Assembly (NCBI RefSeq): GCF_004087915.1
Contig: NZ_CP035108.1
Coordinates: 1,984,001 to 2,048,000, forward strand
DNA: 64,000 nt
Reading direction: 5' to 3'
Source of the DNA: Geovibrio thiophilus
GTDB lineage: Bacteria; Chrysiogenota; Deferribacteres; Deferribacterales; Geovibrionaceae
This document shows, in pieces, positions 56,068-64,000 of the stretch (position 1 is the stretch's first letter; each line of letters starts with the position of its first letter). Below the pieces are notes generated by a model that was not told the origin of the DNA, made no database searches, and saw nothing but the letters and a program-made list of their open reading frames with translations. The position numbers were made by a program, and so were the translations under genes.

Positions 56068-58783
56068 GACTGATCCGGCTTATTTTCTTGACTCCATCTA
56101 CAACGGCGCCTGCATTCTGGACGATGAACTGACGGTTCTTTTCTGGAACAAGTGGCTTGAGGCGCATACTTCCCTGTTCAGAGAACAGGTTACAGGCAAA
56201 AAAATAACAGATCTTTTCCCTGAAATAAACGTAAAACAGCTCAAAAGAAAGATACGCTCCATGAAGGCACTGCGTTCACATACATACTACGACGCCGGCA
56301 CGGACGGCTGGCTTTTCAAAATCAAATCAGCGAAATTCACCAATTCCTTATTTGAATACATGAAGCAAAACGTGGTCATATCCCCCTTTGACAAGGATCT
56401 GAATTACGCTCTCGTGATGATCTACGACCAGACACGCCTTTTTGAGACTCAGAAAAAACTTGAGGAAAGCGAGTCTTTCCAGCGTGCCGTATTCGGCAGG
56501 AGCGCCAGCGGCATAGTTATTCTCAACACTGACAAATCCATACTAACCACGAACGAATCATTCCGGAAAATGGCGGGAAGTGACGAGGATGAGCTCAAGG
56601 GCATGGACTTTGAACGGTTTCTGAGCCCTGACCACACTGAGCTCTGCCGTGAATGCTTCGGAAAGCTCTATTCCGGTCAGGCGGACTCGGTGACAGAGGA
56701 TGTGAAGATACAGATGCCGGGCGGCAGAAAGTTCTGGAGCAGGATTGCGGTTTCCGTAATCTTCGATCAGGAGGGAAAGCCCGAATACATCGTATGCGTT
56801 ATGGACGATATAACCGAGCGCAGAAACTTCCTTGATGAGCTTGAGAAAAAAAGCGAATACGTGCAAAAAATTCTGGATTTCCAGTCAAACATAATAATAG
56901 TCACCGACGGCGAATTTCTCCTCAACTGCAACAAAAGCTTTCTGGACTTCTTTCAGGCAAAATCTCTGGATGAATTTAAGAGCAAAAAGAAGGAGCTTTC
57001 TGATTACTTCATGAAGGAACAGGGGCTTATAACCGGAGAGGATGAGCAGGGCTGGCTTGAGGAGGTTTTTCAGAACTTCCGCATGGGTGTGGACAGCAAG
57101 TTGAAAATGCGTGACCCGTTCGGCGCCGTGCGCACATTTCAGGTAACGTTCCGTGTTCTCCCCATGACTGCCGGAGAATACATAGTCTCCCTCTCTGACA
57201 TAACCGACCTTGAGAATTACCACAAAATACTCAGGGACGCCAACCGCATACTGGAAATAATAGTCAACGAGCGCACCGAGGAGCTGAGAAAAACCAACCG
57301 CATGCTTGAAAGCAGCCGTCAGCAGCTTGAGCAGGCGCAGCAGATCGCACGTATCGGAAGCTGGGAATGGTCAGGAGCGGACAGAAAGCTGAGCTGCTCC
57401 GACGAGCTTTACAGGATATTTGGCGTTGACAAAACAGAGGTTATCCTTTCCGACAAACACTTCTTTGAAATGGTCGCTCAGGAAGATGTTCAACTGCTTC
57501 GGACTATGGTTTCCGAAGACACGATAGCACGGGGCAGCTTCGATGAATACATCCACATCAACAGGATAGACGGAGAACGACGGATCCTCAGAGTGCAGAG
57601 CCGTATAAGAACGGACGCTGCCGGCTATATAAATATACTCGGAACAGCACACGACATAACAGAGATCAAGCGCACGGAAACAGCGCTCCGCCAGAACGAG
57701 CAGCTTCTTTCATTCATATTCGACTTCGCCAGCTTCGGTATATGCCTTGTGGATCAGGAAGGCAGCTTCATCCGCTTCAACAGGAAGTTCAGTCAGCTGC
57801 TCTCCATTCCTGAAGCTGCGCTCAAGCAGCAGAACTTCTTCGGACTTTTCCCCGAAGCCGACAGAGAAAAAGCGCACCATACCACAGAGTGGAAGCACGA
57901 ACTGGAAAACGGAAAAACCCTCGATTTACTTGTTACGGCTGGTGCGGTCAAGATGCTTGAGGAGGAGGACAAACTCCACTTCATATACTCAATAGCCGAT
58001 ATTACCGAGAAAAACAGGATAGAAAAGATACACCGTGAACAGGAGCAGATGCTTATACAGCAGTCCAAGCTGGCAGCTTTGGGAGAGATGATAGGAGCCA
58101 TAGCCCACCAGTGGAAGCAGCCCCTGAACTCCGCCAGCCTGTATGTTCAGCTTATTGAGGACGACTACGACTTCAATGAGCTCACGAAGGAAAAACTCAG
58201 CGAATACGTAATAGAAATCATGAACCAGCTTAATTTCATGGCGCACACGGTTGAGGATTTCCGCACCTTCTTCACACCGTCAAAATCACTGGGTGAATTC
58301 TCCGTCAGGAGAGCGCTTGATGATGTTGTAGCGCTCATGAAGTCATCCCTTGAAAAGCACAAAATTAAAGTAAGTGTGGTTACCGAAGGCAATGAACCGG
58401 ACAGCATTGTCCTTTTCGGATATGCCAGCGAGTTTAAGCAGGTTATGGTGAACCTGCTCAGCAACGCCCGGGATGCCATAGACGCTAAAAGGCTCTCCAT
58501 GCCGCCCTTGGAAAGGAAAACAGTGGGAAATATAGATGTGATAATTACCGAAACCGACACCGAAGTAATAGTCGAAACCAAGGACGACGGCGGCGGCATA
58601 CCGGAGGACGCTCTTAAGCGGATCTTTGAATCCTACTTCACCACCAAGGGTGACGAAGGCACGGGAATTGGTCTCTACATGTCCCGCATGATAATAGAAA
58701 ACCGCATGAAGGGAACAATCGCGGCCTCAAACAGCGGAAAAGGCGCGGTGTTCACCATGCGCTTCCCGAGAGAATTTCTTTAA
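56048..58783 (+). CDS. Cytoplasmic multi-PAS sensor histidine kinase (paralog)
   Basis: 911 residues without membrane segments. PAS domains are near 10-125, 145-260 (GIVILNTDKSILTTNESFRKM), 265-390, 425-545 and 555-670, with coiled-coil linkers. The H-box LGEMIGAIAHQWKQPLN places His687. ATP-binding motifs are NLLSNARDAIDA, DDGGGIPED and GTGIGLYMSRMI. It resembles the kinase at 44103-46148 over both the PAS/coiled-coil region and the kinase core. The ATG at 56048 overlaps cheC; the ATG at 56057 is an alternative. Its stop overlaps that of the convergent DUF269 gene by 4 bases. Confidence 0.92.
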   Translation: MNSMKFETDPAYFLDSIYNGACILDDELTVLFWNKWLEAHTSLFREQVTGKKITDLFPEINVKQLKRKIRSMKALRSHTYYDAGTDGWLFKIKSAKFTNSLFEYMKQNVVISPFDKDLNYALVMIYDQTRLFETQKKLEESESFQRAVFGRSASGIVILNTDKSILTTNESFRKMAGSDEDELKGMDFERFLSPDHTELCRECFGKLYSGQADSVTEDVKIQMPGGRKFWSRIAVSVIFDQEGKPEYIVCVMDDITERRNFLDELEKKSEYVQKILDFQSNIIIVTDGEFLLNCNKSFLDFFQAKSLDEFKSKKKELSDYFMKEQGLITGEDEQGWLEEVFQNFRMGVDSKLKMRDPFGAVRTFQVTFRVLPMTAGEYIVSLSDITDLENYHKILRDANRILEIIVNERTEELRKTNRMLESSRQQLEQAQQIARIGSWEWSGADRKLSCSDELYRIFGVDKTEVILSDKHFFEMVAQEDVQLLRTMVSEDTIARGSFDEYIHINRIDGERRILRVQSRIRTDAAGYINILGTAHDITEIKRTETALRQNEQLLSFIFDFASFGICLVDQEGSFIRFNRKFSQLLSIPEAALKQQNFFGLFPEADREKAHHTTEWKHELENGKTLDLLVTAGAVKMLEEEDKLHFIYSIADITEKNRIEKIHREQEQMLIQQSKLAALGEMIGAIAHQWKQPLNSASLYVQLIEDDYDFNELTKEKLSEYVIEIMNQLNFMAHTVEDFRTFFTPSKSLGEFSVRRALDDVVALMKSSLEKHKIKVSVVTEGNEPDSIVLFGYASEFKQVMVNLLSNARDAIDAKRLSMPPLERKTVGNIDVIITETDTEVIVETKDDGGGIPEDALKRIFESYFTTKGDEGTGIGLYMSRMIIENRMKGTIAASNSGKGAVFTMRFPREFL

Positions 58784-59238
58784 ACAAGCCCCAGTTCAGC
58801 CGCCTTTTCGCAGGCTTTCTGGGTTTTTGTCTCACCTGCTCCTGCGAGCTCCTCAACAGAACTGAAACTGAATTTGTGGGCATTGCGGAGGGTATCGCAG
58901 CAGAGAATGAAGTCCTCGTGTATCACGAACGCCCTTCCGAATCCCTCATAGCCCAGATCCAAAGCGGCATAGCACATCTTCCCTATGTTCTGCTCAACAA
59001 GCATCGCCACAGCCTCGTAAAACATCCTTATCTGCCAGACCGTCTGTATGTCCACAACGCCGGAGGTGTCTATCTTCTTTTTTTCTTCCCTGCTTTTCAC
59101 ATAACGGCTCAGAACCTGAGTATCCTCAAGCTTTTTCCATGAGCCGTATGTGTCGAACGCCCTCATCTTTTTGACAAGGGTATCGGTAAAGTCTGAGACC
59201 TCCCAGCCGGTTCTCTGTGAAAGAGACATGCCCGCCAT
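58780..59238 (-). CDS. NifX-associated protein (DUF269 type)
   Basis: A 152-residue protein with the features of the NifX-associated family: FDTYGSWKKLEDTQVLSRY, a central IRMFYEAVAMLVEQNIGKM and EGFGRAFVIHEDFILCC. It is one base downstream of nifX at the end of the nif run, the usual place. The family is linked to FeMo-cofactor assembly, but its exact role is not known. Confidence 0.85.
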   Translation of the reverse strand: MAGMSLSQRTGWEVSDFTDTLVKKMRAFDTYGSWKKLEDTQVLSRYVKSREEKKKIDTSGVVDIQTVWQIRMFYEAVAMLVEQNIGKMCYAALDLGYEGFGRAFVIHEDFILCCDTLRNAHKFSFSSVEELAGAGETKTQKACEKAAELGLV

Positions 59239-59239
59239 G

Positions 59240-59608
59240 TTATTTTACCTGTATCGCCTTTCTCAGCCATGGCGGCGGAGAATCGTTAAGCTTTTTCACA
59301 AGAGTATCCAGAAGCTCGTCTATGGACGCCTTGTCATCCACCTTTACGGGGTGAATCTTATTGCGCACAACAACGGCAGCAGCGGGTCCGCCTATCTCGG
59401 TGAGGTAAAGGATCGAACAGTCGTTGAGGGCTTCAACCTTTGTATTAATGTCAATTTTATGATTTTCATCAGCATCTATGGGGATAAATGTGCGCAGCTC
59501 GGCGAACTCCGATCCGTCCGTGTTTACATCATAAACCGCCACTGAGGTAGCTCTGCCGAAATGCTCATCCACCTCTTTCATACTGTTCGTACAGAACGCA
59601 ACCTTCAT
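59240..59608 (-). CDS. nifX: Nitrogenase cofactor carrier protein NifX
   Basis: 122 residues of the NifX/NifY/NafY-like dinitrogenase iron-molybdenum cofactor-binding fold: MKVAFCTNSMKEVDEHFGRA at the start (His at the cofactor site), then LYLTEIGGPAAAVVVRNKIHPVKV. It carries NifB-cofactor or FeMo-cofactor intermediates between NifB and NifEN. I start at 59608, where GGAGGA precedes the ATG and the start overlaps the nifN stop (ATGA). Confidence 0.92.
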   Translation of the reverse strand: MKVAFCTNSMKEVDEHFGRATSVAVYDVNTDGSEFAELRTFIPIDADENHKIDINTKVEALNDCSILYLTEIGGPAAAVVVRNKIHPVKVDDKASIDELLDTLVKKLNDSPPPWLRKAIQVK

Positions 59609-60936
59609 ATACTCCTCCTGTAGTGCTCCGTCTGTTTCTCCCATGAGTCGTGCTCGTCATGCTCAAGGAGAATGCTTCCTATCTCAGAGGCGAAATAAGC
59701 CGTGCCTCTGTAGCAGGTGTAAACCTTTATAAACTGCCCTATCCTGTCCTTCACCGGAATGCCCATCCTCAATAATGGAGCGTGTATCATCTCCGAGGCT
59801 AAGTGAGCATTGGTGTTTGAAATAATAAGAGAGACTCCTCCCCCCTTTAGGGCTGCATCTTCCAGATCGCCTTTGATAACCTCTTCCGCAGGAATATCCA
59901 TGAGAAAGGGGGAACCGAAGGTGGTGATTCCTATTTGTACGGTAATGCCCAGCTCGTTATGAAGAAACTTGGATACGCCGAGCAGGAGATCCGGCTCAAT
60001 GGCGACGGCAGCTTTCTTCCCGCCGAAATTGAAGTGTCCGTCAAGCATTACGTCTATTGCTGTTCTGCGCTGCTTTTTGATTTTTGCGGGAATATCCTTC
60101 CTTCCGGAAAGCTCCATAAGCAGCTCTATAAATCTGTCCGTTTCGGTGATTCCTATGAGGGAATCAAACACAACGAAAGGGACATCCGTAAGTTCTTTCA
60201 GTAGTTCCGTTATCTCACCCATTGTTCTGCCGACTGCTATATTAAGCTCAGCGGCTCCTGCTGTTTCAATGTCTTCAACCGTGCATCCGCCGGGGGCTGT
60301 GCTGTAGAAGAAGTCTGCGCAGCCGGACATGCTTTCGGAAATATCAGGCAGAAATACAGGACGAAGCCCGAAAGATTCCACTATATCCCTTATCTCGTCT
60401 ATATCGCCTGCTGTCATGGCAAATGCGGGGATAATGTTCACACGCCCCTTTTCGGTTTCCATTTCAGCGGGCGCCAGCTGCTTAAATATTGCTTTCAGGG
60501 TGTTGGTGTAGCCGAGGTGAGCGTCATCCACAAAGTCCGGCGTTGTGCAGTAAACTATTTTTGATCCGGCGTACTCGGGATATTTCTTCCTGAAATCCTT
60601 TATGCTCCGCTCAAAGTCGTCCCCTCTGGTATCGGAAATCCCTGTGGAGAGAAGAACAAGAAGTTCCGGTTTATGCTTCTCTATTACGTTTTTCATCCCC
60701 TCAAGCAGGTTCCAGTCCTCGCCCATAATCGTTGCAATGTCGGTGAGGGCTGTGGTCTGCATAGGAACAATCTCACGGAAGTGCTGAGTGAGGAACGTCT
60801 TAGTGAACGCCGTGCACCCCTGCGACCCGTGATGGAGAGGCATAGCCCCTTTTATGCCAAGGGCGGCTAAGCTTCCGCCCAGTACCTGACTTTTTTTAAG
60901 CGGGTTGGTTTGCCCAACTTTTGATATTGCTTCCAT
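59605..60936 (-). CDS. nifN: Nitrogenase cofactor biosynthesis protein NifN
   Basis: 443 residues, related to NifK. It forms the NifEN scaffold on which the iron-molybdenum cofactor is matured. Visible motifs are KSQVLGGSLAALGIKGAMPL, the cysteine of HHGSQGCTAF, and IGITTFGSPFLMDIPAEEV. The start at 60936 agrees with the usual NifN N-terminus and lies 4 bases after the nifE stop; the longer reading to 61020 lies within nifE. Its stop overlaps nifX. Confidence 0.93.
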   Translation of the reverse strand: MEAISKVGQTNPLKKSQVLGGSLAALGIKGAMPLHHGSQGCTAFTKTFLTQHFREIVPMQTTALTDIATIMGEDWNLLEGMKNVIEKHKPELLVLLSTGISDTRGDDFERSIKDFRKKYPEYAGSKIVYCTTPDFVDDAHLGYTNTLKAIFKQLAPAEMETEKGRVNIIPAFAMTAGDIDEIRDIVESFGLRPVFLPDISESMSGCADFFYSTAPGGCTVEDIETAGAAELNIAVGRTMGEITELLKELTDVPFVVFDSLIGITETDRFIELLMELSGRKDIPAKIKKQRRTAIDVMLDGHFNFGGKKAAVAIEPDLLLGVSKFLHNELGITVQIGITTFGSPFLMDIPAEEVIKGDLEDAALKGGGVSLIISNTNAHLASEMIHAPLLRMGIPVKDRIGQFIKVYTCYRGTAYFASEIGSILLEHDEHDSWEKQTEHYRRSI

Positions 60937-60940
60937 AGAC

Positions 60941-62299
60941 CTACTCCCAAGGAGCCTTGCGCCTTGCCACTTCCCAAACGGGGGAGGTGAGAGTGTATGC
61001 GAGCTGTTTTGCCAGCTCAACCATGCCTGTGTAGCCTGCGTAGCCGTGTATCCTTTCCTGATTCACGTCCACAAAAGGGTATCTGCCTTTGATGGAGGTG
61101 TACATGTTCCTCCCTCCGGCTAGGAGAAGATCAGCCTTCTCCTTTTCCAAAACACCCAGAAGAATACGTCCGTCCCCTTTTTCAAGAAGCATTTTCTGTG
61201 TACCTTCAAAGTGTTCCCTGATTTTCTCTATATCCTGCTCAGTGGATTTTCTTGTACTGGTTCCGATTACGTCCATGCCGAGTTCCTCAAGCTGATATAT
61301 TGTCGACCAGCTTTTCACTCCGCCTGTGTAAACAAAAACTTTTTTACCTTTAAGAAGAGCGGTGTATGGCGCTATATCAGCCAGAGTCTCTGCGTTTTTC
61401 CTTTCAACATAAGTGTGTATTCTTCCCCGCAGCTCCTCTGAGTCCAGCATGTCCGCTACAGAGAGAAGCGTCTTCTCTATCTCTCCCAGTCCGTAGAATG
61501 AGCCCTCCGCGAACGGTATTCCGTATTTGCGCTTAAGCCCCTCCGCCAGAGTGAGCAGAGCCTTGCTGCATATAACAAGTGTGCATTTCGCCCTGTGCGC
61601 ATAGGCGATTTCGTCAAATGACGTGCCGCCTGTGAGACTTGAGAGAACATTTATCCCCAGCTCCCTGAAAATAGGCATCATCTGCCAGAGCTCACCTGCT
61701 ATGTTGTAGTCGCCAATAATGTTGATGTCGTATTCTGTGGTTTTTTCAGGCTCTTGCGTGCCTATTACGTACTCAAGGAGAGCATCGCCCGCTATCTTGT
61801 TGCCGAAGTTTTTATTGCCGATAAAGCCGGGGGATTCCACGGGTATCACGGAGATTCCGGTGAGTTCGGCAGCCTTTTTACAGGCGGTGGGAACATCGTC
61901 GCCGATCATGGCGGTAACGCAGGTGGTGTAGACAAAGATAGCTTTTACAGGGTATCTGGCAGCTATCTCCACGCATTTATCCGTAATCTTCTTCTCCCCG
62001 CCGAAAACAACGTCCATTTCGGTTACATCTGTAGAGAATCCCATTTTATAGTATTGACCGTGAAGGTTCCTGCTGCCCCTGTTGTTCCAGTTCTGGCTCA
62101 CGCATGTGGCGGGTCCGTGTATGAGATGCGCTGCGTCCCCCACGGGAAGAAGCACTATCTGCGATCCGTCAAAGGCGCATCCGCCCATTGTTGCCCCGGG
62201 TGTGGGTTTGGCGCATTTTTTTACTTTTTCCGCTGTGCTTTTCTTTTTATTTTCAGAACAGCTGTCAACTTCGGTCAGATGGTCAAATTTTGCAGCCAT
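60941..62299 (-). CDS. nifE: Nitrogenase cofactor biosynthesis protein NifE
   Basis: 452 residues, related to NifD. P-cluster-like cysteines are in GGCAFDGSQI, HGPATCVSQNW and VYTTCVTAMIGDD, and the region GGVKSWSTIYQLEELGMDVIG is typical. It forms the NifE2N2 scaffold with NifN. It lies 11 bases downstream of nifT and just ahead of nifN. The short N-terminal Lys/Cys-containing extension (DSCSENKKKSTAEKVKKC) is of unknown meaning. Confidence 0.94.
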   Translation of the reverse strand: MAAKFDHLTEVDSCSENKKKSTAEKVKKCAKPTPGATMGGCAFDGSQIVLLPVGDAAHLIHGPATCVSQNWNNRGSRNLHGQYYKMGFSTDVTEMDVVFGGEKKITDKCVEIAARYPVKAIFVYTTCVTAMIGDDVPTACKKAAELTGISVIPVESPGFIGNKNFGNKIAGDALLEYVIGTQEPEKTTEYDINIIGDYNIAGELWQMMPIFRELGINVLSSLTGGTSFDEIAYAHRAKCTLVICSKALLTLAEGLKRKYGIPFAEGSFYGLGEIEKTLLSVADMLDSEELRGRIHTYVERKNAETLADIAPYTALLKGKKVFVYTGGVKSWSTIYQLEELGMDVIGTSTRKSTEQDIEKIREHFEGTQKMLLEKGDGRILLGVLEKEKADLLLAGGRNMYTSIKGRYPFVDVNQERIHGYAGYTGMVELAKQLAYTLTSPVWEVARRKAPWE

Positions 62300-62310
62300 G
62301 ACACATTCCT

Positions 62311-62517
62311 TTATTTTGAGAGTACTTTTACCTCGAATGTAGCGGGGAGCTTAGGTACTTCCTCCAAAGCGGGAAATTCCAAAACCCAGCCGTTGTCAAG
62401 TTCAAACACTCCGCCCCATGCCCCTGCCTGCTCAATTTTGATTACGTGCGCTTCAATGTCCTTCTTGGGAACGTAAATATTAATGCCTTTCGGTGTTTCT
62501 CTAACTGTTACTTTCAT
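62311..62517 (-). CDS. nifT: NifT/FixU family protein
   Basis: 68 residues with the NifT layout: MKVTVRETPKGINIYVPKKD at the start, then GGVFELDNGWVLEFP. The small protein is usually encoded just after nifK and before nifE; its function is not established. Here a 400-base repeat array is inserted between nifK and nifT. GGCAGGG lies 7 bases before the ATG. Confidence 0.88.
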   Translation of the reverse strand: MKVTVRETPKGINIYVPKKDIEAHVIKIEQAGAWGGVFELDNGWVLEFPALEEVPKLPATFEVKVLSK

Positions 62518-62542
62518 TTTGCAGCCCTGCCTCTAATTAAAT

Positions 62543-62957
62543 CATCGCCGAACCGGCGTCCTGCGGTTCGGCTGAAACCGCTCGCGCCTTGCAAAGCAAG
62601 CCTCCGCTCCGGCACGGCGCAGTTCCATCCATGGAACCGGATAAAACGAGGGGCGGACTTTTGCCGCCGCCCCGCAGCGGTATATACTTTGTTATTGAAA
62701 CTGTTTGTTATCTGATTACGTCGTAGCTCGTGGTGTACATCGTTTCCCACTTTCCATCGCCGAACCTGCATCCTGCGGTTCGGCTGAAACCGCTCGCGCC
62801 TTGCAAAGCAAGCCTTCGCTCCGGCACGGCGCAGTTCCATCCATGGAACCGGATAAAACGGGGGGCGGACTTTTGCCGCCGCCCCGCAGCGGTATATACT
62901 TTGTTATTGAAACTGTTTGTTATCTGATTACGTCATAGCTCGTGGTGTACATCGTTT
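62543..62957 (-). repeat. 212-bp tandem duplication containing the nifK 3' end
   Basis: Two copies of 203 bases (62543-62745 and 62755-62957), separated by nine bases, with about five to seven differences. Each copy ends on the right with the last 38 bases of nifK including the stop; only the right copy is joined to the real gene. The copied tail has one synonymous change (TAT to TAC, Tyr). Each copy holds a three-hairpin core (62551-62637, 62763-62849): AACC..GGTT, CTTGC/GCAAG and GTTCCAT/ATGGAAC, plus a GC-rich hairpin near 62865-62885. The core has the same linkers as that after eno. Confidence 0.9.
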
Positions 62958-64000
62958 TCCTGTCTGTTTCGTCAAGGATTGTGTTGACGATCCAGTTGAG
63001 GAGGTTCAGACCGCCCATGTACCCTATTGTGGGGTATCTGTGGAGGAACTGTCTGTCAAACATGGGAAAACCGATTCTGATAAGCGGTATGCCCGTATCT
63101 CTCATAAGGTATTTTGCGAAGCTGTTCCCTATGATGAAATCGCAGGGGTCGGTTGCAAGCAGTGAGCGGAAGTGCCACATATCTTTATGAGCGTAAACTT
63201 CGGCCTCGCTGCCCTGAGGGCAAGAAGCAAGCAGCGCTTTAGTGTCTGCTTCCCAGTCCTTTGTACCGTTTGTAAGCAGAACATGCTTGATTTCGCCGCC
63301 GAGTTCCATAACCATGCGTGTAAGACCGAAGGCATAGTCAGGGTCAGCATTCAGAGAGAAGGTCTTGCCGTGTACCCAGTAGTATGAGTCGCCTATGGCA
63401 TCGACAAATCTGCCTCTTTCATTTTCGATTTCAGCAGGAATTTCCTTGCCGGTAAGTTCGGCTATTGCCATCATAAGGTCGTCTGAGCCTTTGATACCGA
63501 AGGGGTTAACCACTTTCACAGGGTGTCCCCATTCTTTCTCAATGAACTCTATTGTTTTAACAGTTGAGTATTTCTGAAGAAGAAGCGTAGCCTTGGAGTT
63601 GGGCGCGTCCTTCAGGTCAGCTATCTTAGTTCCGCCGTTGAACATTTTGTAATGTCCGTCGGTGGGGGAATCAAGGTTGTAGGAAGGATCGCTCAATATT
63701 ATGAAATCCACTCCGAACAGACCGAGAATCCTTTTTATCTCACGGAAGTTGCCTATATAGGTATCGAATCCGAGGATAACGTTGATTCTGTCTTTCACTT
63801 CGCCTGTTTTCTCGCCAACCTGAGCAAGCATGCTTGAGAGCATGTTGTCATAGCCGGTGATATGCGAACCCACGAAGGAAGGGGTGTGCGCATGGGTTAT
63901 AAGCGAGCCTTCGGGAACGTTGCCCTGCTCTTTGGCGTTTTTTACGAAGTTGTTAAGGTCATCCCCGATAACTTCCGCCATACATGAAGTGCATATGGCG
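62920..64000 (-). CDS. nifK: Nitrogenase molybdenum-iron protein beta chain (5' end beyond window)
   Basis: The last 359 or so codons are present; the gene continues past the right edge. At the edge the reading is AICTSCMAEVIGDDLNNF, the NifK block with a P-cluster cysteine, so the frame extends beyond the apparent start at 63981. Other motifs are VGSHITGYDNML, GIPLIRIGFPMFDRQFLHR and PTIGYMGGLNLLNWIVNTIL. NifK pairs with NifD to form the MoFe protein. The gene ends in YTTSYDVIR and its 3' end is duplicated downstream. Confidence 0.95.
   Translation of the reverse strand, partial: AICTSCMAEVIGDDLNNFVKNAKEQGNVPEGSLITHAHTPSFVGSHITGYDNMLSSMLAQVGEKTGEVKDRINVILGFDTYIGNFREIKRILGLFGVDFIILSDPSYNLDSPTDGHYKMFNGGTKIADLKDAPNSKATLLLQKYSTVKTIEFIEKEWGHPVKVVNPFGIKGSDDLMMAIAELTGKEIPAEIENERGRFVDAIGDSYYWVHGKTFSLNADPDYAFGLTRMVMELGGEIKHVLLTNGTKDWEADTKALLASCPQGSEAEVYAHKDMWHFRSLLATDPCDFIIGNSFAKYLMRDTGIPLIRIGFPMFDRQFLHRYPTIGYMGGLNLLNWIVNTILDETDRKTMYTTSYDVIR

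Noticed and set aside
62514-62938. ORFs in the nifK-nifT gap with near-identical translations on the plus strand and one on the minus strand
   Set aside because: They lie wholly in the 212-base duplication, have no ribosome binding site and contain the hairpins. They are repeat-derived.

Overview
The window looks like a chromosomal segment of an anaerobic, respiratory, diderm bacterium. The best guess is the Deferribacterota (Geovibrio/Seleniivibrio-like). This is an inference from gene content: a periplasmic PsrA/PhsA-type molybdoenzyme island, c-type cytochromes, a flavocytochrome c pair, an Na+-NQR operon, a methylmalonyl-CoA pathway, futalosine-type menaquinone synthesis, nif genes and long PAS-type kinases with AHQWKQPLN H-boxes. 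No rRNA, tRNA, CRISPR array, IS element or prophage was seen.

Layout. 1-4846: a truncated mobA, an NtrB/NtrC-like two-component pair, a 36-residue membrane peptide and a MocR regulator. 4881-17158 (all minus strand): a sulfur-respiration island. It holds a triple-rhodanese lipoprotein, an NrfD/FeS/molybdopterin oxidoreductase triad, a large porin, a monoheme cytochrome with an unusual CX3CH motif, a TorD-type chaperone, FccB, FccA and a lipoprotein. Shared inverted-repeat motifs lie in its long AT-rich control regions. 17219-18082: rpsT and ybaK. 18242-25056: a propionyl-CoA carboxylase / methylmalonyl-CoA mutase / meaB operon. 25355-30572: mqnB, a radical SAM protein, metF, a lytic transglycosylase, an iron alcohol dehydrogenase and an M29 aminopeptidase. 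30731-36514: a cadherin-repeat surface protein split by one in-frame TAG. 36673-38405: dispersed and tandem repeats, then eno. 38576-44016: a radical SAM protein, a beta-barrel protein, nadB, an MnmC-like methyltransferase, a 28-residue peptide and a PrsW-like protease. 44103-58783: two paralogous PAS kinases with CheY-like and CheC partners, flanking nqrABCDEF(M) and a GGDEF/EAL protein. 58780-64000: nifK(partial)-nifT-nifE-nifN-nifX-DUF269.

How the genes fit together. MobA and TorD would supply cofactor and chaperoning for the Tat-exported molybdoenzyme. Its quinol-linked NrfD subunit would couple menaquinol (mqnB pathway) to sulfur-compound reduction. Rhodaneses, the porin and flavocytochrome c would handle sulfane sulfur and sulfide in the periplasm. 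Nqr would link NADH to quinone and a sodium gradient.

The most unusual signal is a modular three-hairpin repeat found just downstream of both eno and nifK. At each site the repeat is tandemly duplicated together with the 3' end of the adjacent gene (166-bp and 212-bp periods). The linkers between hairpins are conserved while the stems differ in a compensating way, so this looks like a structured repeat family associated with gene-tail duplication.
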